Origin: WHUA01 sp963711215
GTDB lineage: Bacteria > Pseudomonadota > Alphaproteobacteria > UBA8366
Direction of reading: 5' to 3'
DNA length: 64,000 nucleotides
NCBI GenBank assembly: GCA_963711215.1
Contig: CAVQDH010000002.1
Coordinates: 1,176,753 to 1,240,752, forward strand
Position 1 is the first letter of the stretch. Each line of letters opens with the position of its first letter. A program made the position numbers and the translations under genes. The notes below the pieces were generated by a model, which saw only the letters and a program-made list of their open reading frames with translations, was not told the origin of the DNA and ran no database searches. This document shows positions 48,380 to 58,329 of the stretch, one piece after another.

Positions 48380-48408
48380 TTGCGACTCCCATACCGCGCG
48401 CTAACAAT
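48380..48408 (+). promoter_or_regulatory. Possible promoter of the LivKHMGF-type operon
   Basis: TTGCGA (48380-48385) and AACAAT (48403-48408) are spaced by 17 bases, 38 bases upstream of the livK-type start. The match is moderate. Confidence 0.35.
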
Positions 48409-48446
48409 ATGAACGCGGAATGAAATTTTTTTGAAGGAGGCGGCTC

Positions 48447-49688
48447 ATGAAAGAGTCCCTTGGTTACCGTCGGCAGCGCAGGGGAGTGCTTTCGGCTGCG
48501 GCGGCAGTGCTGCTTGCTGGACTGGTGATGCCGTCGCTCAGCGCATCGGCGGCGGATGACGAAGTGGCGATACTCGGCCTCTGGCCGCAGAGCGGGCCCT
48601 ACGCGGATACGGGACCGCTGCTCGACCGCGGCGCGCAGATCGCGCTCGAGGAAGTCGGCTACAAGATCAACGGCAAGAAGATCAAATACGTCACCCGCGA
48701 CAGCGAGACGAAGGCGGGAACCGCCGCGCGGCGGACACAGGAAGCGATCGATTCCGATGGCGTGAAGTTCGTCATCGGGCCCTGGTCTTCGGGCGTCGCG
48801 CTCGCCGTGACCGAGGTCGCGAAGAAGAACAAGGTCATGTACTATTTCAGCGGCGGCACCGAGGATATTTCCGGCAAGCGCTGCCACAAATATGCGTTCA
48901 TGTGGGCGGCCAGCGCCTGGACCGCGATGGATGCGAACCTGAAGATCTTCAAGAAGGCGCATCCGAAGGCCAAGTCGCTCTATTTGTTCGTGGTCGACTA
49001 CGCGTTCGGTTGGACGCTGCAGAAATATGTCGAGGAGCTCGCCCCGAAATACGGCCTCAAGGTCGTCGGCGTCGACCGCCATCCGCTGGGGCAGCGCGAG
49101 TTCTCGTCCTACATCACCAAGGCGATGGCGAAGAACCCGGACGCGATCTTCATGATCAACTTCGGTCTCGACGCGATCTCGGCGGTCCGCCAGCTGCATA
49201 ATTTCGGCTACACGCCGAAGAAACCGGTGATCCTGTCCTGGTCGGCCGGCGTCGAGGAACTGGTGCAGATGGACCCGGCGATGCGCGCCAACCTGCAGGT
49301 CGGGACGAACTACTACTACACGGTCAACACGCCGGAGAATAAGAAGTTCGTTGCAGAATATGAGAAGAAGAGCGGCGGCATCCCGCCCGGATACGGTCCC
49401 GGCGCCGGCTACGGGCTGATGAAGATGGTGCTGCTCGGCATGCAGAAGGCCAAGAGCACCAAGCCGCAGGACGTCATCAAGGCGCTGGAAGGGCTGAAGG
49501 GCAAGAATTTCGTGGGCGATTTCTGGATCAGCGCGAAAAACCATCAGACGGTACGGCCCTATTTCATCCTGAGCACCAAGCCGGCCGACAAGATGGCCAA
49601 CAAATACGACTTCGCGGACATCGTCGACGTGTCGTCGACGGAGCAGCCGAAGGACTTGAACGAGTGCAAGGATATCGGCGGCTTCTAG
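48447..49688 (+). CDS. Branched-chain amino acid-type ABC transporter substrate-binding protein
   Basis: The 413-residue periplasmic receptor (type 1 fold, LivK/Peripla_BP_6) has an N-terminus with Arg pairs ('YRRQRRGVLSAAAAVLLAGLVMPSLSASAA') that looks like a twin-arginine signal. The mature protein opens 'VAILGLWPQSGPYADTGPLLDRGAQIALEE'. GGAGG precedes the ATG at ideal spacing. It heads a complete operon with two permeases and two ATPases and then an amidase. Although this class is named for leucine/isoleucine/valine, members also bind urea, amides and aromatic acids; with amidases adjacent, an amide ligand is plausible but unproven. Confidence 0.92.
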   Translation: MKESLGYRRQRRGVLSAAAAVLLAGLVMPSLSASAADDEVAILGLWPQSGPYADTGPLLDRGAQIALEEVGYKINGKKIKYVTRDSETKAGTAARRTQEAIDSDGVKFVIGPWSSGVALAVTEVAKKNKVMYYFSGGTEDISGKRCHKYAFMWAASAWTAMDANLKIFKKAHPKAKSLYLFVVDYAFGWTLQKYVEELAPKYGLKVVGVDRHPLGQREFSSYITKAMAKNPDAIFMINFGLDAISAVRQLHNFGYTPKKPVILSWSAGVEELVQMDPAMRANLQVGTNYYYTVNTPENKKFVAEYEKKSGGIPPGYGPGAGYGLMKMVLLGMQKAKSTKPQDVIKALEGLKGKNFVGDFWISAKNHQTVRPYFILSTKPADKMANKYDFADIVDVSSTEQPKDLNECKDIGGF

Positions 49689-49712
49689 GACGGTGCTGAA
49701 CTAGAATAAGAA

Positions 49713-49743
49713 GCCGGTTCCGGACGCCGCGCCCGGAACCGGC
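49713..49743 (+). other. Stem-loop between binding protein and permease genes
   Basis: GCCGGTTCCG (49713-49722) and CGGAACCGGC (49734-49743) form a perfect 10-bp stem with an 11-base loop, 25 bases past the binding-protein stop. Such hairpins usually protect the upstream message so that receptor is made in excess. Confidence 0.6.
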
Positions 49744-49834
49744 CGTCGCTTCGAGACACCAGATCAACCTGCGTCCGATCGGAGGCGGGTTGCTCCAGGG
49801 AGGCCGGCACGGGCAAACGGGTGGTCGATTCCCG

Positions 49835-50695
49835 ATGAGCTTACTGATCGCGAGCCAGATACTGAACGGCTTTGCCACGGGCATGCTCTATGCGCTGGTC
49901 GGCGTCGGCCTGACCCTGGTCCTCGGCGTCTTGAACATCCCCAATTTCGCCCATGGCGTGCTCTACGCCTTCGGCGCTTATTTCACCTATACCGTCGCCA
50001 AGATCACCGGCTCTTTCTATCTCGGCATTCTGATCGGGCCGTTCCTCGTCGTGCTGATCGGCTTCGTGATCGAGAGCCAGGGTATCCAGAAGCTCTATTC
50101 GGCGCATCACGACTACCAGCTGCTGTTCCTGTTCGCGATGGCGCTGATCCTGCAGGAGCTGATCATCGTGATCTGGGGGCCGGTGGGATTTTCCCTGCTG
50201 CCGCCGGACATTCTCGGCGGCGCCGTCGATCTCGGCTTCATGATCTATCCCAAATACCGGCTTGCGCTCATCGTCTTCACCTTGCTGATCGTCGTCGCGC
50301 TCTGGCTCTTCCTGACGCGGACGAATGTCGGCGCGATCGTCCGCGCCGGCATCGAGAACCGGGAAATGGTTTCCATTCTCGGCACCAACATCAACAAGGT
50401 GTTCCTGCTCACCTTCGGCCTCGGCGCTTACCTGGCGGGGCTTGCGGGCGCGCTGGCGACGCCGATAATGGGGCTGACGCCCTCGATGGGGCTCGACATT
50501 CTGCCGATCTGTTTCGTGATCGTGGTCGTCGCCGGTCTCGGCAGCATTCTCGGTGCGGTCGTCGCCGGCATTCTGATCGGCCTGGCGCAGAGCCTGACCA
50601 CCATCTGGTGGCCGGAGGCGTCGAATGTCGTGATCTATCTGCTGATGGGATTGACGATCATCTTGCGGCCGCAGGGCCTGTTCGGGACGCGATAA
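49835..50695 (+). CDS. LivH-type ABC transporter permease
   Basis: The 286-residue permease has eight or so membrane segments. It opens 'LLIASQILNGFATGMLYALVGVGLTLVLGVLNIPNFAHGVLYAFGAY', standard for LivH, and has the cytosolic coupling loop 'TNVGAIVRAGIENREMVSILGTNINKVFLLTFGLGAYLAG'. It forms the channel with the LivM-type permease encoded 36 bases downstream. ATG at 49835 was chosen; an in-frame TTG at 49790 gives an N-terminus not found in the family. Confidence 0.92.
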   Translation: MSLLIASQILNGFATGMLYALVGVGLTLVLGVLNIPNFAHGVLYAFGAYFTYTVAKITGSFYLGILIGPFLVVLIGFVIESQGIQKLYSAHHDYQLLFLFAMALILQELIIVIWGPVGFSLLPPDILGGAVDLGFMIYPKYRLALIVFTLLIVVALWLFLTRTNVGAIVRAGIENREMVSILGTNINKVFLLTFGLGAYLAGLAGALATPIMGLTPSMGLDILPICFVIVVVAGLGSILGAVVAGILIGLAQSLTTIWWPEASNVVIYLLMGLTIILRPQGLFGTR

Positions 50696-50731
50696 CGGCG
50701 GGGAGGGGAAGGACATGCAGGAGCGTACGGC

Positions 50732-51730
50732 ATGACGGATAAAGCCGAGAGCGCGGCCGTCGTCAGCGCGCTGCCGTCCGCGACGAAGGCCCCCTGGCTG
50801 TTCCGGCCGGCCGCGCTGGTCTTCATCGCGGTCGCCGTCGTGGCGCTGCCGGTGATCGAGCGGCCGGTCGTCGCCAGCGAGATCCTCGTTCTCGGCCTGG
50901 CCGCCGTCGCGATGAACCTGATGATCGGCTACACCGGCATGCTTTCCTTCGGCCAGGCGATGTTCTTCGGCATCGGCGCCTACATCACCGGGATATTGAA
51001 CACCCGCTTCGGCCTGTCTGCCTTCGTCGCCATTCCCGTGGCGGCCGTCGGCACCGGGGTGCTGGCCGCGGCCGTCGGCGCCTTCTGCGTGCGCCGGACC
51101 GGGCTCTATTTCATCTGCATCACCTTCGCCTTCAACCAGATGTTCTATTTCATCGCCTATTCCTGGACCACGGTGACGGGGGGCGAGGACGGGCTGCCCG
51201 GGATTTCGCGTCCGGCCCTCATCAACAGCCAGATTTCCTTTTATATCTTCACGGCGATCCTGTTCATCCTGTCGCTTATCGCGATGAAGAAGATCGTCGA
51301 CTCCCCGACGGGCCGCATCTTCCAGGCGATCCGCGACAACCCGAACCGGGCGGCGGCGACCGGCCATGACGTCGGCCGCTACAAGCTCATCTCCTTCATC
51401 ATCTCGGGCGCCTTCATTGGCTTGGCCGGCGCGATCTACGCGCTGATCTACGAGATCGTGCCGGTCGACAAGATCCACTGGCTGTTTTCCGGCGACCTGG
51501 TTTTCATGACGCTGCTCGGCGGCACCGGCAGCTTCATCGGCCCGGTGATCGGCGCGGCCTTCTACACCTGGCTGCAGGAGACGGTCAGCCTGTTCTGGGA
51601 CCGCTGGCCGATGGTGCTCGGCATCGTGTTCGCGCTCGTCGTGCTGTTCTTCCGCACCGGCGTGATCGGCATCGTCGAATCCATCTACGCCGGATATCTC
51701 GAGCGCAAGAAGAAGCAGGCCGCGTCATGA
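50732..51730 (+). CDS. LivM-type ABC transporter permease
   Basis: The 332-residue permease has an N-terminal cytosolic segment of about 30 residues followed by membrane helices. LivM features are 'AVAMNLMIGYTGMLSFGQAMFFGIGAYITGIL', 'DSPTGRIFQAIRDNPNRAAATGHDVGRYKLISFIISGAFIGLAGAIYAL' and 'GDLVFMTLLGGTGSFIGPVIGAAF'. GGAG lies nine bases before the ATG. The stop overlaps the LivG-type start (ATGA). Confidence 0.93.
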   Translation: MTDKAESAAVVSALPSATKAPWLFRPAALVFIAVAVVALPVIERPVVASEILVLGLAAVAMNLMIGYTGMLSFGQAMFFGIGAYITGILNTRFGLSAFVAIPVAAVGTGVLAAAVGAFCVRRTGLYFICITFAFNQMFYFIAYSWTTVTGGEDGLPGISRPALINSQISFYIFTAILFILSLIAMKKIVDSPTGRIFQAIRDNPNRAAATGHDVGRYKLISFIISGAFIGLAGAIYALIYEIVPVDKIHWLFSGDLVFMTLLGGTGSFIGPVIGAAFYTWLQETVSLFWDRWPMVLGIVFALVVLFFRTGVIGIVESIYAGYLERKKKQAAS

Positions 51731-52477
51731 GCGCGATCCTCCGCTGCGTCGACCTCAGCAAGCATTTCGGCGCGGTCAAGGCGATCAGCCATGTCAATCT
51801 CGACGTGGAGGAAGGGTCGCTTCATTCCGTCATCGGGCCGAACGGCGCCGGCAAGACGACGCTTTTCAACTGCATCACCGGCGAGATGGAGCCGACCTCC
51901 GGCAAGATCCTTTTCGAAGGCGAGACGATTTCCGGCAAGCGGCCCTACGAGCTGCCGCCGCTCGGCATTTCACGCTCGTTCCAGCGCACCAGCGTTTTCG
52001 CGAATATGACGGTGAGCGAGAATGTCTGGGTCTCGGCCTTTCCGAAATACGCGACCCGCAGCGTCGAGCTGTTCCGTCACGCGGATTCGCATCCCGAGGT
52101 CCGCGCGGTGATACGACGGACGCTCGAAGAGGTGGGGCTCGCCGATTATGCCGACGCTCCGGCGACGGAGCTCGCCCACGGCGACCAAAGGCTGCTCGAC
52201 TTCGCGATCGCGCTCGCGCCGAAGCCGAAGCTGCTGCTGCTCGACGAGCCCACCGCCGGGCTTTCGCGGCAGGACACCCAGCGGGTCATGCATCTGATCG
52301 ACGGGCTGAAAGGGCGCTACACGCTGGTGCCTTATCGAGCACAAGATGGACGTCGTGATGCGGATTTCCGACCGCATCACCGTCATGTATTTCGGCGAGG
52401 TTCTGAGCCAGGGCACGCCGGCCGAAATTCGCGCCGACCCGAAGGTTCGCGAAGCCTATCTGGGGAAGCGCGCATGA
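51727..52477 (+). CDS. LivG-type ABC transporter ATP-binding protein, one frameshift
   Basis: The ATPase has Walker A 'GPNGAGKTT', 'SRSFQRTSVFANMTVSENVW' and Walker B 'LLLLDEPTAGLS'; the signature is degenerate ('ELAHGDQRLLDFAIAL'), as usual in LivG. After 'GRYTLV' one extra base (about 52334) shifts the frame. Removing it gives 'LIEHKMDVVMRISDRITVMYFGEVLSQGTPAEIRADPKVREAYLGKRA', the normal H-loop and C-terminus, for 249 residues. The restored stop overlaps the LivF-type ATG at 52474. Confidence 0.88.
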
Positions 52478-53171
52478 CCCTCCGCATCGCCGGGATCAAT
52501 GCCTATTACGGCAATTTCCACGTCCTGAACGGGACTTTCGCTCGATCTGGTTCAGGGCACGATCCACACGCTGCTGGGACGCAACGGCGCCGGGAAAGAC
52601 GACGACGCTGCGGACGATCTTCGGCTTGATGGAGCGCTGGGACGGCAGCATCACGCTCGACGGCAAGGAGCTGTCGCATCGCCCGCCGCACGAGATCAAC
52701 CGCGCCGGTCTGGCCTATGTGCCGGAGTACCGGGGCGTGTTCTCCGATCTCACGGTGCGGGAGAATCTGTCGATCGCCGAGGTCGAGAATTCGCAATGGA
52801 CGGCCGAGCGTGCATTGGAGCTGTTCCCCGCGCTGAAGCCGTTGCTCGACCGGAAGGGCCGGCATCTTTCCGGCGGCGAGCAGCAGATGCTGGCGATCGG
52901 CCGGGCGCTGATGTCCGCGCCGAAATTCCTGTTGCTCGACGAGCCGTCGCAGGGCCTCGCCCCGGTGATCGTCGATACGGTCGTGGAGACGCTCATCCGG
53001 CTGCGGGGCGAGAAGCTGGGAATCCTACTAGTAGAGCAAAACGCCGAGATCGCGCTGGAGATCGCCGACCACGCGTCGATCATCGAGCAGGGCGAGATCG
53101 TCTTCCGTGGCACGGCGGCGGAAACCCGCAACAATACCGAAGTGGTGGACACCTATTTGTCGGTGGGATGA
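52474..53171 (+). CDS. LivF-type ABC transporter ATP-binding protein, two frameshifts
   Basis: Two single extra bases disrupt the N-terminal part. At about 52538, 'YYGNFHVLNGT' should continue 'SLDLVQGTIHTLLGRNGAGK'. At about 52597, 'GAGK' should continue 'TTTLRTIFGLMERWDGSITLDG'. The rest is intact: 'YVPEYRGVFSDLTVRENLSIAE', signature 'LSGGEQQMLAIGRALMSAPKFLLLDEPSQGLAP' and C-terminus 'NNTEVVDTYLSVG'. The repaired protein is about 231 residues, the normal LivF length. Because Walker A itself is split, the gene as written would be dead, yet the operon around it is intact; sequence error is more likely. Confidence 0.88.
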
Positions 53172-53184
53172 GGGGAGCGACTGA

Positions 53185-54502
53185 ATGTCGAACAAGTATC
53201 ACGTTCAGGATCCGGGCCGGCTGCGCGATCTCGCCGCCTCCATTGCGGCCGGCGACTTGTCGCCCGTCGACCTGGTCCAGGGTTATCTGGATCGCATCGC
53301 GGCGGTCGAGCCCCATGTCGAAGCCTGGCGCGAAGTGGACGGCGAGCGGGCGCTCGAGACCGCCGCGCGCCGCGCCTCGGAGGCGAAGGACGGCCGGCTT
53401 CGCGGCCCGCTGCACGGCATCCCGATCGGCGTCAAGGACATCATCGACGTCGAAGGCTTGCCGACGCGCTGCAACAGCCGCTCGCGGGAGAACGCGCCGC
53501 CGGCATCGGCCGATGCGGAAATCGTGATCGCGCTGAAGACCGCCGGCGCGATCATCCTCGGCAAGGCGCATACGACCGAATTCGCCTTCTTCGATCCGTC
53601 GCCGGCGCGCAATCCGCACAACACCGATCATACGCCGGGCGGGTCGAGCAGCGGCTCCGCCGCCGTGGTCGCGTGCGGGGCCGTGCCGGCAGCGCTTGGC
53701 ACGCAGACGATGGCGTCGCTCAACCGGCCCGCGGCCTATTGCGGCATCGGCGCCTTCAAGCCGAGCACGCGGTCGATCAGCGGCTTCGGCGTCGCGCCGC
53801 TGGCCGCGTCCTACGACACGACCGGCTTCTTCGGCTACACGGTCGACGATGCGGTCTATGCGTTCGAAGCCGTCGCTCCTTCCTTCGTGGCGGCGGAAGA
53901 AGGCGGCGGCGGCAAGGCGACGATCGTTCTCATCGACGACCCGCTGATCGCGGATGCCGACAAGGACATGGCTGCGGCCTTCGAGGCGATGGCCGGATCG
54001 TTCCGCGCCGCGGGCCACAAAGTGGAGCGCCGCGCGCCGCCGGTCCCGTTCCAGCGCATCAGCGCGCTGCATTGGACGACGATGATCTATGAAGCGGGGC
54101 GGGCGCAGGCGGCGCTGCTGACCCTGCCGGCCGATCAGGTGGGCGCAAGGCTGCGGCAGGCGCTCACGGAAGGCCGCGCGATCCCGGAGGACCGTTATCT
54201 CAGCGAGCGGGCCGAGCTGGACTCGATTCGCCGGACCTTCTTCGCGGCCTTCGCCGACGCGGATGCCTTCCTCTGGCCGGCCGCGCCGGGGCCGGCGCCC
54301 GATCGGCATCGCATCGACCGGCGAGCCGAAATATATCGCGCCCTGGACGACGCTTGGCGGCCCGATCGTCACCATGCCTGCCGGGACGGCATCCAACGGC
54401 CTGCCGCTGGGCTGCATCCTCGCCGGCCATCCAGGCCGCGACCGCGCGCTTGGCGCGCTCGCGCGGCGGTTGGATGCGGTGACCGATCGATCGCGGCGCT
54501 AG
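53185..54502 (+). CDS. Amidase (amidase signature family), one frameshift
   Basis: This is the last gene of the LivKHMGF-type operon, 14 bases after livF. Amidase signature residues are present: Lys in 'IPIGVKDIIDVEG', cis-Ser in 'PGGSSSGSAAVVACG' and nucleophile Ser in 'GTQTMASLNRPAAYCG'. Near 54297 one extra base shifts 'WPAAPGPAP' away from 'IGIASTGEPKYIAPWTTLGGPIVTMPAGTASNGLPLGCILAGHPGRDRALG', the family C-terminus. The repaired length is about 438 residues. Its position in the operon suggests that the imported compound is an amide. It shares the stop tetramer CTAG with the opposing amidase gene. Confidence 0.88.
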
Positions 54503-56171
54503 TCGCCGGTATCGGCGCGCGTGAAGCTGAAGGTGCAGGCGGGCTCGTCGACGAAGTGGTGCTTGCGGTTGACGCGCCGCGCCATCGCAAGCGCATGGGG
54601 CGCCGCCTCGCAAAGCTGCTCGAAGATCGGCTCGGGCAAAGTGACCTCGGCGCGCTTCATCAGGGCCGCCACCATGTCGCGGGTCGCCGCGTCGACGCCG
54701 GACGCATCCGCCTTGGTGCTCGGCGGATCGACGGGCAGCTTCGACGCGCCTTCGATCAGCGCCGGCCGCTTCGCCCGCCAGGGCGTCGCCTTCTCATAGG
54801 CATAGGCCGCGTTGAGCACGGCGGCGTCGGCGAAAGGCCGGCCGGCAATCTGCATGGAGAGCGGCAGCCCAGCGGTGCTGAACCCGTTGCAGATCGACAC
54901 GGCGGGCCCCCCGGTGACGTTGAAGGGCGTCGTGATCTTCGGCTTTTGCCAGAAGCTGACCGTCTTGTGATGGTCGAGCCTGGGCGCCGGCCCGTAGGTG
55001 CAGGCGGTGACCAGCACGTCGTAGCGCTCGTAAAGCGGGCGCATCGCCTGGACCAGGCGCAGCCGCTCGCGCTGCGCCGCCACGTAGTCGGCCGAGCGGA
55101 ACAGCATCGCCGGCAGGCAGCGTCCGCGCCAGTCGAAGCCGTAATCGCCGGGCCGGGTGCGGATGTTTTCCTGATGGATCGCGAAGACCTCGGACTCGCC
55201 GGCCACCAGCTTGGCGTCGACATAGTCCTGCATCGGCTCCATGCGGCAGTCCTCGACCTTCGCGCCGAGCCCTGCGAGCACGGCGACGGCGGCGTCCATC
55301 GCACGGCGCATCTCGTCGTTCGCGGGCAGGTCCTCTTCCCAGAAATGCCGGACGACGCCGACGCGGAGGCCGCGGATATCACCGGTGAGCGCGGCCTTGT
55401 AGTCGGGGACCGGCCGGTCGGCGCTGGCCGGGTCCTTCGGGTCGTAGCCGGCAATCGCCTGCAGCAGCAGGGCGCAGTCCTCGACCGTCCACGTCATCGG
55501 GCCGCAGTGGTCGTAGGAGAAGGAGTTGGCGATGACGCCGTAGCGGCTGACGAGGCCGTAGGTCGGCTTGAGCCCGACGATGCCGCAGAGCGCGGCCGGG
55601 CGTGCGCACGGAGCCGCCGGTATCGGTGCCGAGCGCCGCCGGCAGCAGCCCCGCCGCGACCGCGGCGCCGGAACCGCTCGACGAGCCGCCGGTGAAATGA
55701 TCGTTCTTCCAGGGGTTCCGCGCCGGCGGCCAGGGCAGGTCGAAGGAGGGCCCGCCATGGGCGAATTCATGGGTCGTCAGCTTGCCCATCAGCACCGCGC
55801 CGGATTCGTAGAGCTTGGCCGTCGTCGTCGCGTCGAAGTCCGGGATGTTGTCGATGTAGATCTTCGACTGGCCGGTGGTCAGGATGCCGCGCGTGTAATA
55901 GATGTCCTTGAGGCCGAACGGAATGCCGTGCATCGCGCCGCGGTAGTTGCCGGCGACGATCTCCGCCTCGGCCTTGCGCGCCTGCTCCATCGCCTTGTCG
56001 GCTGTCACCGTCACGAACGAGTTCGAGCTGCGGGTCGAGCGCTTCGATCCGCTTGAGCGCCATCTGCGCCAGCTCGACCGGCGAAAGCTGCTTCTTTGCG
56101 ATCAGCTCTGCCGATTCCGCGATGGTCGGAATATTCGTGTCGGCGGGTCTGCCTGCGGGTTGGTCGTCCAT
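54499..56171 (-). CDS. Amidase (amidase signature family), two frameshifts
   Basis: Three frames join into about 556 residues. The N-terminal 'LIAKKQLSPVELAQMALKRIEALDPQL' is separated by an extra base near 56012 from 'NSFVTVTADKAMEQARKAEAEI'. The catalytic region has 'GIPFGLKDIYYTRG' (Lys), 'TGGSSSGSGAAVAAGLLPAALGTDTGGSVRTP' (cis-Ser and Ser). A second extra base near 55602 precedes 'AALCGIVGLKPTYGLVSRYGVIANSFSYDHCGPM'. It is a close paralogue of the amidase at the right edge and is convergent with the other amidase (4-base overlap). It follows the second oligopeptide-type importer on the same strand, 51 bases after its last ATPase gene. Confidence 0.87.
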
Positions 56172-56222
56172 TTGCTTGCCCTCCTCGGCCTGTCGGCGCC
56201 GCGCGCCGCGTGTTAAGCGAAA

Positions 56223-57236
56223 TCAGTCATCCAGCAGCACGCATCGCGCCGTCCGTCCGGCTGACGGATGGATCTCGGCGGGCGTTTGCGCCAGGCATCG
56301 GTCCATCGCCTGCGCGCAGCGCGGCGCGAAGCTGCAGCCTGCGGGAAGATTTTCGAGATTGGGCGGCGAGCCCTCGATCGCGCGGAGGCGCTGGCCCTTC
56401 TTGTGGCCGTGCACGGTCGACGCCATTAGCCCCTGCGTGTAGGGGTGCAGCGGGTCGCGCATGACGCCGCGGACCGGGCCGGTCTCGACGAAACGGCCGG
56501 CATACATCACCGCGATGCGGTCGGCGATCTCGCCCGCGACGCCCAGATCGTGGGTCACGAAGATGACGCCCATGCCGAGCTCTTCCTGCAGCTGGCGCAG
56601 CAGCAGCAGGATCTGGATCTGCACCGTCGCGTCGAGCGCGGTGGTCGGCTCGTCCGCGAGCAGGATCGCCGGCCGGCAAGAGAGCGCGATCGCGATCATG
56701 GCGCGCTGGCGAAGGCCGCCTGAAAGCTCGTGCGGATAGGCGTGCAGGCGCCGCTTGGCGGAGGGGATCTGCACCAGCTCGAGCAGCTCCAGCGCGCGCT
56801 TGTAGGCAGCATCCCGGCTGACGCTCTCGTGCCGGAGCACCGTCTCGGCGATCTGCCGGCCGATGGTGAAGACCGGGTCGAGCGCGGTCATCGGCTCCTG
56901 GAAGATCATCGACACGACTTCGCCCCGCACCCGCGACAGCGCGGCGGGGGTGAGCGCCATGACGTCGTGTCCGGCGACCTCGACCTTTCCGGCGATGCGC
57001 GTCCGCCGCTCCGGCAGCAGCCGCATCAGCGCGCGCAGGGTGACGCTCTTGCCGGAGCCCGACTCGCCGAGGATGCAGAGCACCTCGCCGCGGGCGAGGT
57101 CGAAGCTGACGCCGTTGACGGCATAGACGGTGGCGTCCTTGCTGACGAAGGTGACGTGCAGATCCTCGACCTGGACGATCTTCTCGGCGGCTTCGGTCGC
57201 CGGCGCGTCCGTCTGCATCGCTGCGGTCAATGCCAT
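56223..57236 (-). CDS. ABC transporter ATP-binding protein, DppD/OppD type (second system)
   Basis: The 337-residue ATPase has Walker A 'GESGSGKS', 'MIFQEPMTALDPV', signature 'LSGGLRQRAMIAIAL', Walker B 'ILLADEPTTALDAT' and the C-terminal cysteine motif 'GCSFAPRCAQAMDRC'. It is the last transport gene of the operon; the amidase gene follows 51 bases on. Its partner ATPase is encoded 13 bases upstream. It would energise import together with the DppF-type subunit. Confidence 0.93.
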   Translation of the reverse strand: MALTAAMQTDAPATEAAEKIVQVEDLHVTFVSKDATVYAVNGVSFDLARGEVLCILGESGSGKSVTLRALMRLLPERRTRIAGKVEVAGHDVMALTPAALSRVRGEVVSMIFQEPMTALDPVFTIGRQIAETVLRHESVSRDAAYKRALELLELVQIPSAKRRLHAYPHELSGGLRQRAMIAIALSCRPAILLADEPTTALDATVQIQILLLLRQLQEELGMGVIFVTHDLGVAGEIADRIAVMYAGRFVETGPVRGVMRDPLHPYTQGLMASTVHGHKKGQRLRAIEGSPPNLENLPAGCSFAPRCAQAMDRCLAQTPAEIHPSAGRTARCVLLDD

Positions 57237-57249
57237 GCCGTGCTCCTTC

Positions 57250-58329
57250 TCAATCCGCCGTGCCGGCCGCGCCGGCCAGGCTGTGGCCCGAGCCCGGATT
57301 GTTCATGTGACAGGCGCTTTGATGGGCGTCCAATTCCTCGAGCCCGAGCAGCGGCGGCTCGACGCAGGCCGCAGATCTCTTCCGCGAAGCGCAGCGGGTC
57401 CGGAACCGGCAGCCGGACGGCGGGTTGATCGGGGTCGGCGGATCGCCGGAGAGCGGCGGCTCGGTCTTGCGGTTGTCGGGGTCCATCGATGGCTGCGATG
57501 ACAGAAGGGCCCTGGTGTAGGGATGGGCGGGCCGGCTGTAGACGCTGTCGACCGGCCCGACCTCGACCACCTTGCCGAGATACATCACCAGCACGCGGTC
57601 GCTGATGTAGTGCACCACGTTCAGGTCGTGCGAGATGAAGACATAGGTCAGGTTGAACTCTTCCTTGAGGTCGATCAGCAGGTTGAGCACCTGTGCTTCG
57701 ACCGACTTGTCGAGCGCCGAGACGGCCTCGTCGAGGAAGACGAGCTTCGGCTGCAGCGCGAGCGCGCGGGCGATGTTGATGCGCTGCCGCTGGCCGCCGG
57801 AAAGCTCGTGCGGATAGCGCCGGCCGAAGCGCTCGGGCGCCAGCCCGACCTCGTTGAGCAGGCGGCGGGCGCGCTGCTTCGCCTCCGCACGCGGCACGCC
57901 ATGCACGAGCGGGCCGAAGGCGATCGTATCCTCGACCGGAAGGCGCGGGTTGAGCGAGGAGTAGGAATCCTGGAACACCATCTGCGCGTTCCGGCGCAGC
58001 TCCGTCACCGTCAGGCCGTCGCGCGCGCCGACGCCGAGGCCGTCGAGGATCACCTCTCCCGTGTCCGGCTCCAGCAGGTGCATGAGAAGCCGCGCCGTGG
58101 TCGACTTGCCGCAGCCGGACTCGCCGACGATGCCGAGCACTTCGCCGGCCCAGACGTGGAAGGACACGCCGTCGACCGCTTTGACCTGCCCGACGTTGCG
58201 ATTGAGCAGGCCGCCCTTGACCGGGAAATGCTTCCGCAGGTCGCGGACGATGAGCAAGGGCTGCGCGTTCGACTTCGCCTTTGCGTCGGCGGGAAACGTC
58301 TCCCTTTCCATGCCGGCCGCCCCGCTCAT
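57250..58329 (-). CDS. ABC transporter ATP-binding protein, DppF/OppF type (second system)
   Basis: The 359-residue ATPase has Walker A 'GESGCGKSTT', 'MVFQDSYSSLNPRL', signature 'LSGGQRQRINIARAL' and Walker B 'LVFLDEAVSALD'. The C-terminal cysteine motif reads oddly: 'GCRFRTRCASRKRSAAC'. In another frame the same bases give 'FAEEIC', the expected residues, so a pair of opposite indels around 57360-57385 probably distorts about eight residues. ATG at 58329 overlaps the permease stop by four bases. Confidence 0.9.
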   Translation of the reverse strand: MSGAAGMERETFPADAKAKSNAQPLLIVRDLRKHFPVKGGLLNRNVGQVKAVDGVSFHVWAGEVLGIVGESGCGKSTTARLLMHLLEPDTGEVILDGLGVGARDGLTVTELRRNAQMVFQDSYSSLNPRLPVEDTIAFGPLVHGVPRAEAKQRARRLLNEVGLAPERFGRRYPHELSGGQRQRINIARALALQPKLVFLDEAVSALDKSVEAQVLNLLIDLKEEFNLTYVFISHDLNVVHYISDRVLVMYLGKVVEVGPVDSVYSRPAHPYTRALLSSQPSMDPDNRKTEPPLSGDPPTPINPPSGCRFRTRCASRKRSAACVEPPLLGLEELDAHQSACHMNNPGSGHSLAGAAGTAD